Source: Streptococcus suis YS161 (GTDB lineage Bacteria; Bacillota; Bacilli; Lactobacillales; Streptococcaceae). Taken from it: a DNA stretch of 64,000 nucleotides. Shown here in pieces: positions 8,326 through 16,428 of the stretch. The translations under genes were made by a program, and so were the position numbers. A model generated the notes under the pieces. That model made no database searches. It saw only the letters and a list, made by a program, of their open reading frames with translations, and had not been told where the DNA came from. Position 1 is the stretch's first letter. Every line of letters starts with the position of its first letter. Where the stretch lies: positions 62,001 to 126,000 of the forward strand of contig NZ_ASCA01000059.1 in assembly GCF_002760245.1 (NCBI RefSeq), in the 5' to 3' direction.

Positions 8326-8581
8326 GGTTATTTTGTCTGCTAAGGCTCAAAAGCAAATTCGAAAGTTGGATAAAAATGTTGCAAGTTTGATTTTGCGGTA
8401 TCTTTATAAGCATATCAACGGGTGCGACAACCCCAGACAGTACGGAAAAGCCTTGACTGGCAATCGTTCTGGGCAATGGCGATACCGTATCGGCAATTAT
8501 AGGGTCATCGTCAGTATTGAAGATGACAAATTGATCGTAACAGCCCTTGAAGTCGGGCATCGGAAAGAAATATATAAATAG
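8315..8581 (+). CDS. RelE-family toxin
   Basis: 88 residues starting at a TTG codon inside the antitoxin gene (TTG AGT TAT AAG). The sequence has the RelE/ParE fold pattern: MSYKVILSAKAQKQIRKLDK, later GQWRYRIGNYRVIVSIEDD and a C-terminal GHRKEIYK, close to RelE-type mRNA interferases. It likely cleaves mRNA at the ribosome. The weak start inside the antitoxin would keep the toxin below the antitoxin. The pair sits between a BceB-type permease and its two-component regulator, so it looks like an insertion into that locus. Confidence 0.85.
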   Translation: MSYKVILSAKAQKQIRKLDKNVASLILRYLYKHINGCDNPRQYGKALTGNRSGQWRYRIGNYRVIVSIEDDKLIVTALEVGHRKEIYK

Positions 8582-8608
8582 AAAGCCAAGACCTGTGTCC
8601 TGGCTTTT
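8582..8608 (+). terminator. Hairpin after the toxin gene, weak terminator
   Basis: AAAGCCAAGA and TCCTGGCTTTT form a stem around CCTGTG, with a short T tail, just before the response regulator start. It may attenuate rather than stop read-through into the two-component genes, for which no separate promoter was seen. Confidence 0.45.
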
Positions 8609-8613
8609 GCAGA

Positions 8614-9288
8614 ATGAAGATGATGAAAAAAGAGAAGATTTATATTGTTGAAGATGATGAGATGATTGTCCAACTCTTGAAGCAGCATTTGGGTAAGTCT
8701 TATCAGGTGGACAGTGTGCAGAATTTCCGGGCAGTCAGTCAGGAAGTTGCGGAACTCAAGCCAGATCTGGTCCTCATGGATATTAGCCTGCCTTATTACA
8801 ACGGCTTTTACTGGACGACGGAAATCCGTAAAACCATGACCATGCCCATTATTTTTATCTCTTCTAGCGATGATGAGATGAATGCGGTCATGGCTATGAA
8901 CATGGGTGGCGATGATTTTGTGTCTAAGCCTTTTTCACTGGGAATTTTGGATGCCAAAATCGGAGCCTTCTTGCGTCGGGTTAATCAATTCAGCAAATCG
9001 AGCGAATTGTCTATCGACCAGTTCCAGCTTAGTTTAGACGGACGATTTACAAACAAATCGGAACAGGTTCAACTTTCACCTACGGAAACCAAGATTTTGT
9101 CCGCCTTGCTAGAAAGACAAGGGCAGATTGTTAGTAAAGAGGAACTCTTGGAAAAACTCTGGGAAAATGAAGAATTTATTGACCAGAATACGCTCAATGT
9201 CAACATGACCAGACTGCGTAAGAAGGTGAGCGAGGTCGGTTTTGAACGTATTCATACCGTTCGTGGCGTGGGGTACTTGGTCAAATGA
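8614..9288 (+). CDS. Response regulator, OmpR family, BceR type
   Basis: 224 residues. The receiver domain covers about 1-120, with acidic residues in VEDDE, phospho-acceptor Asp56 in LMDISLP and Lys105 in VSKPF. The winged-helix output domain covers about 125-224 (RGVGYLVK at the end). There are three nearby ATG codons (8614, 8620, 8623) and no strong ribosome site, so the exact start is uncertain. It overlaps the kinase by four bases. It likely activates the TNACA-N4-TGTAA box at 2099-2114 upstream of the exporter operon. That link is inference from motif and proximity. Confidence 0.87.
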   Translation: MKMMKKEKIYIVEDDEMIVQLLKQHLGKSYQVDSVQNFRAVSQEVAELKPDLVLMDISLPYYNGFYWTTEIRKTMTMPIIFISSSDDEMNAVMAMNMGGDDFVSKPFSLGILDAKIGAFLRRVNQFSKSSELSIDQFQLSLDGRFTNKSEQVQLSPTETKILSALLERQGQIVSKEELLEKLWENEEFIDQNTLNVNMTRLRKKVSEVGFERIHTVRGVGYLVK

Positions 9289-10226
9289 TAGCAAAATTTA
9301 TCCGAGAATACCGTAGTTTTTACTTCTCCTACATTGTTCTGGCTACTAGTTTTATCTTGCTTTTCTTTCTCTATCAACTGCCCACCGAATTCCTGCAAAA
9401 CGCTCTGCTATTGTCCCTAACCCTCTTAATCCTACTGACAGTGGGCCTTTTCTGGAAGTTTCACAACCGCATGAGAGCCTTGGAAGACTATGTCTATGAA
9501 GAAGCTCTGCCCCTGCTTAATAAGCCTGTGGACCTTGCCTATCTCAACTTGATTGAAGCGGAGAAGGAGGCGACGCGGGAGCAGCTCTTGGATTATAAGT
9601 CACGAGAAGAGGACCTGCAAGCTATGGTCAAAATGTGGTCCCACCAGATGAAAGTGCCTCTTGCTGCCCTGTCTTTAATGAGCCAGACTGATAATCTCAA
9701 CCAGCAGGATGTCAATCACCAGCTCTTACGCTTGGACAATTATATGGCAAATCTCCTCAATTACCTCAAACTGACCAACCATGCCAGTGATTTTCGATTT
9801 GAGCAGGTGGAGGTAAGAGAAGTAGTTGTGGACTTGGTCAAAAAATACCGCAATCAGTTCTTGCAAAAAGACATTTCAGTGACCATCGATGGAAATTGGT
9901 TACTGAAAACCGACAGAAAATGGCTCAGCTTTGCCCTATCGCAGATACTCGATAACGCCCTCAAGTACAATAAGACTGGTGGTAAGGTAGCCATTGAATT
10001 GAATGGGGGAATTTCCATTTCCGATACGGGAATTGGGATTCTGGCAGAAGACATTCCTCGCCTGTTTGACGAGGGATTTACAGGTTTTAATGGTCGTGAA
10101 CACCAAAAAGCGACAGGATTTGGCTTGTATCTGACCAAGCGGGTCTTGAATCAGTTGGAACTAGCTATTTCCGTGGAAAGCCGAGTAGACGTCGGCACCA
10201 CAGTAACCATCACCAAAGTACAGTAG
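9285..10226 (+). CDS. Intramembrane-sensing histidine kinase, BceS type
   Basis: 313 residues with two N-terminal membrane helices (about 12-30 and 37-57) and almost no extracellular loop, typical of kinases that take their signal from a BceAB transporter. Phospho-acceptor His120 lies in MVKMWSHQMKVPLAAL. The ATPase part has an N box (SQILDNALKYNK), G1 (ISDTGIGI) and G2 (GFGLYLTKRV). It overlaps the regulator gene by four bases. The partner transporter is most likely the one at 5271-7994. Confidence 0.88.
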   Translation: MIAKFIREYRSFYFSYIVLATSFILLFFLYQLPTEFLQNALLLSLTLLILLTVGLFWKFHNRMRALEDYVYEEALPLLNKPVDLAYLNLIEAEKEATREQLLDYKSREEDLQAMVKMWSHQMKVPLAALSLMSQTDNLNQQDVNHQLLRLDNYMANLLNYLKLTNHASDFRFEQVEVREVVVDLVKKYRNQFLQKDISVTIDGNWLLKTDRKWLSFALSQILDNALKYNKTGGKVAIELNGGISISDTGIGILAEDIPRLFDEGFTGFNGREHQKATGFGLYLTKRVLNQLELAISVESRVDVGTTVTITKVQ

Positions 10227-10243
10227 AAGCTGTACTTTTTTCT
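10216..10243 (+). terminator. Terminator after the histidine kinase
   Basis: AAGTACAG and CTGTACTT form an eight-bp stem followed by T residues. The kinase stop codon lies in the loop. Confidence 0.8.
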
Positions 10244-10244
10244 T

Positions 10245-10273
10245 TTGAAAGCGTTTTGATTTTGTGATATACT
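10245..10273 (+). promoter_or_regulatory. Promoter of the phosphohexomutase gene
   Basis: -35 TTGAAA, a 17-bp spacer and -10 TATACT. The -35 overlaps TTGAAAGCGTTTTGA, one mismatch from a CcpA cre site, so catabolite control is possible but weakly supported. Confidence 0.55.
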
Positions 10274-10302
10274 GAACCTACTAGATAAATCAGGAGGTTA
10301 CT

Positions 10303-11811
10303 ATGTCACACCATCATGTTTTGCAAAACGGATCGGATATTCGTGGAATTGCTATCGCTACAGATGAATATGCTGTCAATCTCACTCCACAGGCCATCAA
10401 GGAAGTGGTTCGTGGACTAATTCATTGGCTGACCCAGAAGCCTGAACTTGCTCAAGCCTATCAAAAAGGACAACTCAAGATTGGTATTGGCCGAGATAGC
10501 CGCCTCAGTGGTCCAGACTTGGTCGCCGCCTTCACAGAAGAAGCAGTGCGTTTGGGCATTCAGTTGATTGACTTCGGCATGGCCACCACACCAGCACTCT
10601 TCATGAGCACCCAGTACCCGCAGTTCAAGTGCCACGCAGGCGTCATGGTTACTGCCAGTCACCTGCCTTATTACTTTAACGGCATTAAGATTTTTTCGGA
10701 AAATGGCGGAGCAGAGCACGAAGATATCGACTTCATCCTCTCACATAGCGAAGACTTGCCAGCTTCCACCCTTGGAAGTGTGACCACCGCAGACCTGATG
10801 ACGCCTTACTCCCAAGACCTCGTAGGCAAAATTCGTTCAGCCTGTGACGGACAAGAAAAACCACTTGCCAATCTCAACATTATCGTTGATGCAGGAAATG
10901 GTGCGGGAGGATTCTTTGCTGAGAAAGTGTTGGCAGAGCTAGGAGCAGATACCACAGGCTCACAATTCCTAGACCCAGACGGCACTTTCCCAAATCACGT
11001 TCCAAACCCAGACAATAAGGAAGCAATGGAAAGCATTCGTCAGGCTGTCTTGAAGCAAGGTGCAGACCTAGGCATTATCTTTGATACCGACGTTGACCGT
11101 GCCGCCCTAGTCACCAAGTCAGGTCAAATTCTTAATCGTAACAACCTGATTGCCGTTCTCAGCCAGATTGTCCTAGCTGAACATCCAGGAACCAGTATTG
11201 TGACCAATTCCCCAACGACTGAACACCTTAAGGTCTTTATAGAAAGCCTGGGAGGCAAACAAATTCGCTATATTTCAGGCTACCGTAATGTCATCAACCG
11301 TGCTATTTTAGCTAATCAAGAAGGAGTTGATTGCCAGTTGGCTATCGAAACCTCAGGACACGCTGCCTTTAAGGAAAATTACTTCCTCGATGACGGAACG
11401 TATGTAGCGGCTAAGATTCTCATGCTCTTACCCAAACTGCAAGCGGAAGGCAAGTCCTTGGACGACTTGATTGCCCAGCTTAAACAACCGCTGGAAACCC
11501 AAGAAGTACGGTTCAAACTAGAAGCGGCAGATTATCGAGCACTTGGTGAACGGGTGATTGCTGACCTCCGCCAAACCAGCATCGAAGGCTTTGCTTTTAA
11601 CCCAGAAAACGAAGAAGGAGTGCGGTTTGACCTGACCGAGCCTTATGGTGACGGCTGGTTCTTGCTCCGTATGAGCCTCCACGAGCCACTCTTGGTCTTG
11701 CAGGTGGAGAATGACCAGACTGGCTATATTCCTGCCGTTTTACGAACACTCTCAGCCTTTTTGGACCAGTACCCAGCTGTCAATCAGGACAAATTGAAAG
11801 AATTGCTATAA
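10303..11811 (+). CDS. Phosphomannomutase/phosphoglucomutase family
   Basis: 502 residues of the alpha-D-phosphohexomutase superfamily, which interconvert hexose 1- and 6-phosphates through a phosphoserine. The active-site serine is in MVTASHLPYYFNGIK (family pattern TASHxP). The metal loop is DTDVDRAAL and the sugar-binding loop is ETSGHAAF. The C-terminal domain has a phosphate-binding region. CAGGAGG precedes the ATG. It is the last + strand gene before the terminus. Which hexose is preferred cannot be decided from the sequence. Confidence 0.85.
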   Translation: MSHHHVLQNGSDIRGIAIATDEYAVNLTPQAIKEVVRGLIHWLTQKPELAQAYQKGQLKIGIGRDSRLSGPDLVAAFTEEAVRLGIQLIDFGMATTPALFMSTQYPQFKCHAGVMVTASHLPYYFNGIKIFSENGGAEHEDIDFILSHSEDLPASTLGSVTTADLMTPYSQDLVGKIRSACDGQEKPLANLNIIVDAGNGAGGFFAEKVLAELGADTTGSQFLDPDGTFPNHVPNPDNKEAMESIRQAVLKQGADLGIIFDTDVDRAALVTKSGQILNRNNLIAVLSQIVLAEHPGTSIVTNSPTTEHLKVFIESLGGKQIRYISGYRNVINRAILANQEGVDCQLAIETSGHAAFKENYFLDDGTYVAAKILMLLPKLQAEGKSLDDLIAQLKQPLETQEVRFKLEAADYRALGERVIADLRQTSIEGFAFNPENEEGVRFDLTEPYGDGWFLLRMSLHEPLLVLQVENDQTGYIPAVLRTLSAFLDQYPAVNQDKLKELL

Positions 11812-11818
11812 TTAATTG

Positions 11819-11854
11819 AAAACACGAATAAGTTTGAGATTACTCGTGTTTTTT
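11819..11854 (+). terminator. Terminator between phosphohexomutase and xerS
   Basis: AACACGA and TCGTGTT form the base of a stem with a run of T residues on the + side. The genes converge here, so it may act on both strands. Confidence 0.65.
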
Positions 11855-11875
11855 ACATAATTTATGTTACGTAAA
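11852..11875 (+). repeat. 24-nt AT-rich palindrome, copy 1
   Basis: An imperfect palindrome with arms TTTACATAA and TTACGTAAA, immediately after the xerS stop. The copy at 13534-13557, read on the other strand, matches it at 21 of 24 positions. Confidence 0.5.
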
Positions 11876-11876
11876 A

Positions 11877-12947
11877 CTATAATTTATCCAGTGCATTTTT
11901 TTGCTCATCATTGACTATATGGGTGTAGAGGGCAGTGACCTGAGTATTGGCGTGGCCCAGCTGATGACTGACCAGAACTTGTGACTTGGTGGCGTCGTAG
12001 AGTCGCGTTGCTAGCGTATGACGAAGTTTGTGTGGAGTAACACGTATCTTGAAGTCCGCAGAGTATTTCGCCACCATTTTTTCAATAGAAGAAGCATCGA
12101 TGCGGTTAGGCAGACCACGGTATTCGGACAGGAAGAAGGCTGTATCCGTTTTTTCAGCCTTGTAGCGTTGCTGGCGAATGCCCATGTAGGCTTCTAGGTA
12201 AGGCTTAGCAAACCCAGCCACATTGACCGAGTCCCGCTTGCCGCCTTTACGCGTCACCTCAATAATCATCAACTTGAGATTGACATCACGGAGGTCCAGA
12301 TTGACCGCCTCAGACAAACGAACACCAGATGCCAAGAGAAGAGCCAAAATCGCCAAATCTCGCTCCTTATTTTTCTGGAAGGAGGAGAGGGCACGTTTGG
12401 AGAGATTAACCTGGTATTCTTTATCGACATAGTCCAAAAACTCCATAGTTTCATCGCCCAAAAAGAGCTTCTGCTTGATATTCTCCGCCCGAGCCGCCAA
12501 GGTTTCCTTCTTCTTCTTGGTGGATACCTTTTTCATGACATTGCGGTAGAAGTAGGGCTCGCCCTGCTCATTTTCCACTTCTTCAGTTAAATACTTGAAG
12601 AGACTAGAAAGAGCCGAGAGGGTACGGTTAATGGTGGTCTGCGACACACCATTCTGCGTGGTATTGGCGTTCAGCAGGGGACGCTCCCGCAGATAAAGAA
12701 TAAAGGCCTCCATATCTTTCTTGGTCAGATGTTCCAGAATATCCAACGGAATGTCAGCAATCCGTTCCACAGATACCAAATCCGAATCCTGTAACCATTC
12801 AAAAAAACGACGATATTCTTTCAGATATTCGTACAAAGTTGTAAAACTGTAAGGCACAGCCAGCTTTGATTGGTAATATTCCAAGACATACCAAGGCATT
12901 ATTTCTTTTAGCTGATCAATTTTTTCTAATAATAACTCACGACGCAT
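11877..12947 (-). CDS. xerS: Tyrosine recombinase XerS
   Basis: 356 residues, the size of the single-protein streptococcal/lactococcal dimer-resolution recombinase. The N-terminal SAM-like core-binding domain covers about 15-125. Catalytic residues visible are Arg210 (GVRLSE), His306 and Arg309 (HKLRH), His332 (LGHAN) and nucleophile Tyr341 (ALYTHI). It resolves chromosome dimers at difSL, which lies just upstream at 13000-13030. The start is set by CAGGAG before the ATG. The -35 element of its promoter is formed by the end of difSL. Confidence 0.95.
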   Translation of the reverse strand: MRRELLLEKIDQLKEIMPWYVLEYYQSKLAVPYSFTTLYEYLKEYRRFFEWLQDSDLVSVERIADIPLDILEHLTKKDMEAFILYLRERPLLNANTTQNGVSQTTINRTLSALSSLFKYLTEEVENEQGEPYFYRNVMKKVSTKKKKETLAARAENIKQKLFLGDETMEFLDYVDKEYQVNLSKRALSSFQKNKERDLAILALLLASGVRLSEAVNLDLRDVNLKLMIIEVTRKGGKRDSVNVAGFAKPYLEAYMGIRQQRYKAEKTDTAFFLSEYRGLPNRIDASSIEKMVAKYSADFKIRVTPHKLRHTLATRLYDATKSQVLVSHQLGHANTQVTALYTHIVNDEQKNALDKL

Positions 12948-12976
12948 GTATTTCTCCTGATTTTAGTTATATGTGT

Positions 12977-13005
12977 AGTATAGCATAATCTTATATAAGT
13001 TTCAA
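12977..13005 (-). promoter_or_regulatory. xerS promoter overlapping difSL
   Basis: On the - strand, -35 TTGAAA (13005-13000), a 17-bp spacer and an extended -10 TGC-TATACT (12982-12977). The -35 hexamer is also the outer end of the difSL site, so recombinase bound at dif should compete with RNA polymerase. Confidence 0.65.
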
Positions 13006-13030
13006 GAAAATTATAGTTTTTCGGAAAGAT
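13000..13030 (-). other. difSL: difSL chromosome dimer resolution site
   Basis: A 31-bp site reading, on the - strand, ATCTTTCCGAAAAACTATAA and then an AT-rich arm ending TTGAAA. This agrees with the known streptococcal/lactococcal difSL with its TTTCCGAAAAACTATAATTT core, and it lies next to xerS as it does in streptococci. It marks the replication terminus region. Gene orientation flips around it. Confidence 0.92.
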
Positions 13031-13094
13031 GTATGTGGGTATTTCAAATAAAATCAAATATAATATAATACAAACAAATACGAAAGGATTTTTT

Positions 13095-13529
13095 ATGCTA
13101 GATTTTGTTCCTGTCAGTCCTGATAATTGGCGAGTTCCGTTATCTGTTTCTCCTGACCAAGCGGAGTTTGTCGCCGATAAAGTAACGACCTTGGCACGTG
13201 CCTTTGCTTATCGGATGTTTGATAGCCAGGCTTATTTGATTTACCAGCAAGATTGTCCGATTGGCTTGATTTTATACCATGATTTTCCTGAACGACAAGC
13301 CTATCTCATCTCTGAATTCTTTATTGATTCCAATTATCAGCGACAAGGTTTGGGTCGTCAGGCTATGACACAGTTACTGGAAAAATTCCGCTCAGAAAGA
13401 AAATTTTCAGCTATTCAACTCTGCATTTTATCCCAAAACACCCCAGCCAAAGCCTTGTATCAATCACTTGGCTTTGTTGAAACGGGCGAATATGATGAAG
13501 ATGAAATTATATTGCGATTAGAATTCTAA
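13095..13529 (+). CDS. GNAT family N-acetyltransferase
   Basis: 144 residues. The acetyl-CoA binding motif A is YQRQGLGRQAMTQLL near residues 82-96, followed by a C-terminal NTPAKALYQSLGFVETGEY typical of GNAT folds. The start is set at the ATG after CGAAAGGA; an in-frame upstream ATG at 13029 would lie inside difSL and has no ribosome site. It is transcribed divergently from xerS. The substrate is unknown. Confidence 0.82.
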   Translation: MLDFVPVSPDNWRVPLSVSPDQAEFVADKVTTLARAFAYRMFDSQAYLIYQQDCPIGLILYHDFPERQAYLISEFFIDSNYQRQGLGRQAMTQLLEKFRSERKFSAIQLCILSQNTPAKALYQSLGFVETGEYDEDEIILRLEF

Positions 13530-13533
13530 AAAA

Positions 13534-13557
13534 TTTACACAATATAAATTATGTAAA
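13534..13557 (-). repeat. 24-nt AT-rich palindrome, copy 2
   Basis: The arms on the - strand are TTTACATAA and TTGTGTAAA, flanked by A and T runs between two convergent genes. It may act as a bidirectional terminator for the acetyltransferase and satD. It differs from copy 1 at three positions. Confidence 0.5.
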
Positions 13558-13561
13558 AAAA

Positions 13562-14226
13562 TTAGCTTCTTTGACTGAGCTGCAGGATTAAATCCATAGC
13601 TGTTTTTCGATTTCGGAAATAAAGTTTTATTCCACTCGATTTCAAGCGTTTGGTAAAGGCGCTTTGACTGAGTTTCATTTTCTCGGCAATTGGCTTTTGT
13701 GTGAAATCTTCTTGATAGATTTTTTTGGAGATTAAGGTCTCAAACAGATCCGTTTGCGAACGATTCCAGGCAGCTTTGATGAAATCGCTAGAAGTTAGCA
13801 AGGGGTTAATCACACGATCGATTTGCTTGTATTCAGATGAAAATGCAATTTTGCTGGTGCCATAGTCATGGTTGTCATGAATGAAGTCAATAGCCTTGCG
13901 TGCTTCCCAATAAGCTGGACCATCTGCTCCAATACTTAGCTTGGGATCGATAGCTGTTAGAATCTCACCCAAGCCAATTCCAAATCGAATCTCCACCTCA
14001 TCACGAAAAGCTAATTGGATTTGGTCAATCATCAAAAAATATAAGGGTTAGGCTTGCATAAGGCTTGAAATTCATCTCCCTTTGTAATGGTAAATGGCGA
14101 TGCGAAGTCCTGAGCGAAGGAATGATTGATTCTATTCAGCTGCTGTTTTAGCCTTTCTTGAATACTAGAGCGGTTTGAAGTCTGTTTTGAATTGACAATA
14201 TCTCCTATTAATGCGATATAATTCAT
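13562..14226 (-). pseudogene. satD: satD, frameshifted in a T6 run
   Basis: Two reading frames together make one SatD-family protein of about 221 residues. The first (14226-14032) gives MNYIALIGDIVNSK to GDEFQALCKPNPYIF and then TGA. The second (from about 14035) continues MIDQIQLAFRDEVEIRFGIG, SIGADGPAYWEARKAID and a C-terminal helix-turn-helix. The break is at ATTTTTTG on the coding strand; one extra T would restore YIF-L-MID. AGAGGACAAGTT precedes the start. SatD belongs to the ylxM-ffh-sat secretion and acid tolerance operon. It may be a true pseudogene, a slippage site or a sequencing error. No satC or satE was recognised beside it. Confidence 0.75.
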
Positions 14227-14248
14227 AACTTGTCCTCTGATTTCTATT

Positions 14249-14319
14249 ATATTTCCATTATAACGGACAATACAAAGATTGTCTACTAGAAAGGACATTT
14301 TCGAATATTTCCATTATAA
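14249..14319 (-). repeat. Duplicated 15-bp element upstream of satD
   Basis: ATATTTCCATTATAA occurs at 14249-14263 and again at 14305-14319, 56 bp apart. Read on the - strand each copy contains TATAAT, so each could be a -10 box, the nearer one 23 bases before the satD start. Either tandem promoters or an operator pair. Confidence 0.45.
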
Positions 14320-14413
14320 TAGAAAGTGTTGGGGTTCAAAAATCATTTTTCCTGCTTTGCTACTTCTATTTTATATTGCTGTATCTTACTTCTTCCTTCT
14401 TCGAATAAAAAGT

Positions 14414-14444
14414 AAAAAAGAAGAGATTATTTTCTCTTCTTTTT
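14414..14444 (-). terminator. Terminator overlapping the ffh stop codon
   Basis: AAAAGAAGAGA pairs with TCTCTTCTTTT in an 11-bp stem with a run of T on the - strand. The 3' end of ffh, including its stop at 14427-14429, forms half the hairpin. Confidence 0.75.
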
Positions 14445-16001
14445 GGCTTTCTTGATTTTATTGGCTTGGCGTTTCATGGCTTGTTTCATAGCAAACTCGC
14501 CGATTCTACCTTTCAAACCGCCTCCAAACATTTGGGACATGTCTGGCATACCAGCTCCTCCCATCAGTTGGCTCATATCAGGCATTCCTGCACCGCCCAA
14601 CATATCTTCAAGAGCAGACATATCCATACCGTTCATGTTTGGCATGTTTTTAGGGAGATTATTTGGGTTGATTCCCATTTGTTTCATCATTTTGTTCATG
14701 TCGCCTGACATGACACCCTGCATCATGGTTTTCGCTTGGTTGAAATCCTTGATAAATTTATTGACTTCGACAAAGCTATTTCCAGAACCGTTAGCAATAC
14801 GACGACGACGGCTAGGTGTTAACAATTCAGGATTTTCACGTTCGGCTGGTGTCATAGAAGATACGATAGCTCGTTTTCGTGCAATTTCACGCTCGTCAAT
14901 TTTCAAGTTGGCAAGGGCTGGGTTACCAGCCATACCTGGAATCATCTTCAGCAGGTCTTCCATTGGTCCCATATTCTGAACTTGGTCCAATTGATCGATG
15001 AAATCGTTGAAATCAAAGGTATTCTCACGCATTTTTTCAGCGAGTTCCAATGATTTCTTCTCATCATATTCTTTGCTGGCTTTTTCAATCAAGGTCAGCA
15101 TGTCACCCATGCCCAGAATACGTGAGGACATACGGTCTGGGTGGAAAGTTTCGATGTCGGTGATTTTTTCACCAGTACCGGTGAATTTGATTGGCTGACC
15201 AGTAATGTGACGGACAGACAAGGCGGCACCACCACGTGTATCGCCGTCAATCTTGGTCAAAATCACACCAGTAATAGCCAGTTGATCATTGAACTCACGC
15301 GCAACGTTGGCAGCTTCCTGACCAATCATGGCATCGACGACCAAGAGGATTTCGTTTGGCTGAGCAAACTCTTTGATTTCTCTCAATTCGGCCATAAGGG
15401 CTTGGTCAATCTGCAAACGACCAGCCGTATCAATCAAGACATAGTCATTGTGATTGGCTTTAGCTTGCTCCAAACCTTGACGAACGATTTCAAGTGCTGG
15501 AACTTGATTGCCCAATTCGAATACAGGTACATCAATTTGTTGACCAAGGGTCTTCAACTGATCAATGGCAGCTGGACGATAAATATCGGCAGCAATCAAG
15601 AGTGGACGGGCATTTTCTTCCTGCTTGAGTTTGTTAGCCAACTTACCTGTGAAGGTCGTTTTACCAGCACCCTGTAGACCCGCCATCATAATGATAGTTG
15701 GAATTTTTGGTGACTTGATAATCTCTGAAGTTTCAGAACCCAATACAGCCGTCAATTCTTCATCAACAATTTTAATGATTTGTTGAGCAGGGTTCAGGGT
15801 TTCAATGACTTCATGCCCAATGGCACGTTCACGTACTTTCTTGATGAAATCTTTGACAACTGGAAGAGCAACGTCAGCCTCTAGCAAGGCCAGACGGATT
15901 TCCTTGGTTGCTTCCTGAATATCACTCTCAGAAATTTTTCCCTTACGGCGAAGGTTTTTAAAGACACTCTGCAAACGTTCTGTTAAGCTTTCAAAAGCCA
16001 T
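14427..16001 (-). CDS. ffh: Signal recognition particle protein Ffh
   Basis: 524 residues. N-terminal four-helix bundle (about 1-85), GTPase domain with P loop GLQGAGKTTFTGKLA near residue 108, DTAGR and TKIDGD, then the methionine-rich M domain from about 300 (MMKQMGIN, PNMNGMDM) and a basic tail. It binds signal sequences and SRP RNA and directs ribosomes to FtsY for co-translational membrane insertion. It follows ylxM by 12 bases. Confidence 0.97.
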   Translation of the reverse strand: MAFESLTERLQSVFKNLRRKGKISESDIQEATKEIRLALLEADVALPVVKDFIKKVRERAIGHEVIETLNPAQQIIKIVDEELTAVLGSETSEIIKSPKIPTIIMMAGLQGAGKTTFTGKLANKLKQEENARPLLIAADIYRPAAIDQLKTLGQQIDVPVFELGNQVPALEIVRQGLEQAKANHNDYVLIDTAGRLQIDQALMAELREIKEFAQPNEILLVVDAMIGQEAANVAREFNDQLAITGVILTKIDGDTRGGAALSVRHITGQPIKFTGTGEKITDIETFHPDRMSSRILGMGDMLTLIEKASKEYDEKKSLELAEKMRENTFDFNDFIDQLDQVQNMGPMEDLLKMIPGMAGNPALANLKIDEREIARKRAIVSSMTPAERENPELLTPSRRRRIANGSGNSFVEVNKFIKDFNQAKTMMQGVMSGDMNKMMKQMGINPNNLPKNMPNMNGMDMSALEDMLGGAGMPDMSQLMGGAGMPDMSQMFGGGLKGRIGEFAMKQAMKRQANKIKKAKKKRK

Positions 16002-16013
16002 ATACTTCTCCTC

Positions 16014-16346
16014 TTACTCTCTATTATCAATACTGGTTAGAATAGCGATTTTTTCCTTCAAATAAGCATCTTCTGGATACATATTCAGTATTTCATCGAA
16101 AATCTGGCTACGCACCACATAGTCGGAATACATATGTAGCTTCATCTCGTAGTCTTCCAGTAATTTTTCTGTTCGTTTAATGTTATCATAGACCGCCTGA
16201 CGGCTGACTTGAAATTCTTCAGCAATCTCAGCCAAACTGTAATCATCGGCATAATAGAGCTCGATGTAGTTCATTTGCTTGTCTGTTAGCAAGGCTGCGT
16301 AGAATTCAAATAAGGCGTTCATGCGATTGGTTTTTTCAATTTCCAT
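16014..16346 (-). CDS. ylxM: YlxM, SRP-associated helix-turn-helix protein
   Basis: 110 residues starting [20 protein letters not shown], close to the known streptococcal YlxM. The sigma-70 region 4-like helix-turn-helix is [23 protein letters not shown] at about residues 35-58. It is reported as an SRP accessory protein that modulates Ffh/FtsY GTPase activity in streptococci, and it lies directly before ffh here. No ribosome site precedes the ATG, and a TATAAT box ends only seven bases upstream, so the message is probably leaderless. Confidence 0.92.
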   Translation of the reverse strand: MEIEKTNRMNALFEFYAALLTDKQMNYIELYYADDYSLAEIAEEFQVSRQAVYDNIKRTEKLLEDYEMKLHMYSDYVVRSQIFDEILNMYPEDAYLKEKIAILTSIDNRE

Positions 16347-16353
16347 AAACTTT

Positions 16354-16359
16354 ATTATA
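16354..16359 (-). promoter_or_regulatory. -10 box of ylxM-ffh, leaderless geometry
   Basis: TATAAT on the - strand with seven bases between it and the ylxM ATG. Transcription would begin at or next to the A of the start codon. The -35 is poor. Confidence 0.5.
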
Positions 16360-16386
16360 TCAAAAATTCCATATTTTATAAATAAG

Positions 16387-16420
16387 AAAATCCGTCATCA
16401 CTAGAAAGATTACGGATTTT
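16387..16420 (-). terminator. Terminator after the GntR regulator
   Basis: AAAATCCGT and ACGGATTTT form a nine-bp stem followed on the - strand by CTTATTT. Confidence 0.7.
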
Positions 16421-16428
16421 AAAAATGT

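Noticed and set aside
10245-10259. Catabolite-response element at the phosphohexomutase promoter
   Set aside because: One key C is G in the 3' half; left as a weak possibility only.
13029-13094. Upstream ATG extension of the acetyltransferase
   Set aside because: The added residues do not resemble GNAT proteins, it begins inside difSL and lacks a ribosome site; the ATG at 13095 has one.
14320-14413. Remnant of satC or satE between satD and ffh
   Set aside because: A short hydrophobic frame can be read on + but has no start or ribosome site, and nothing recognisable on -.
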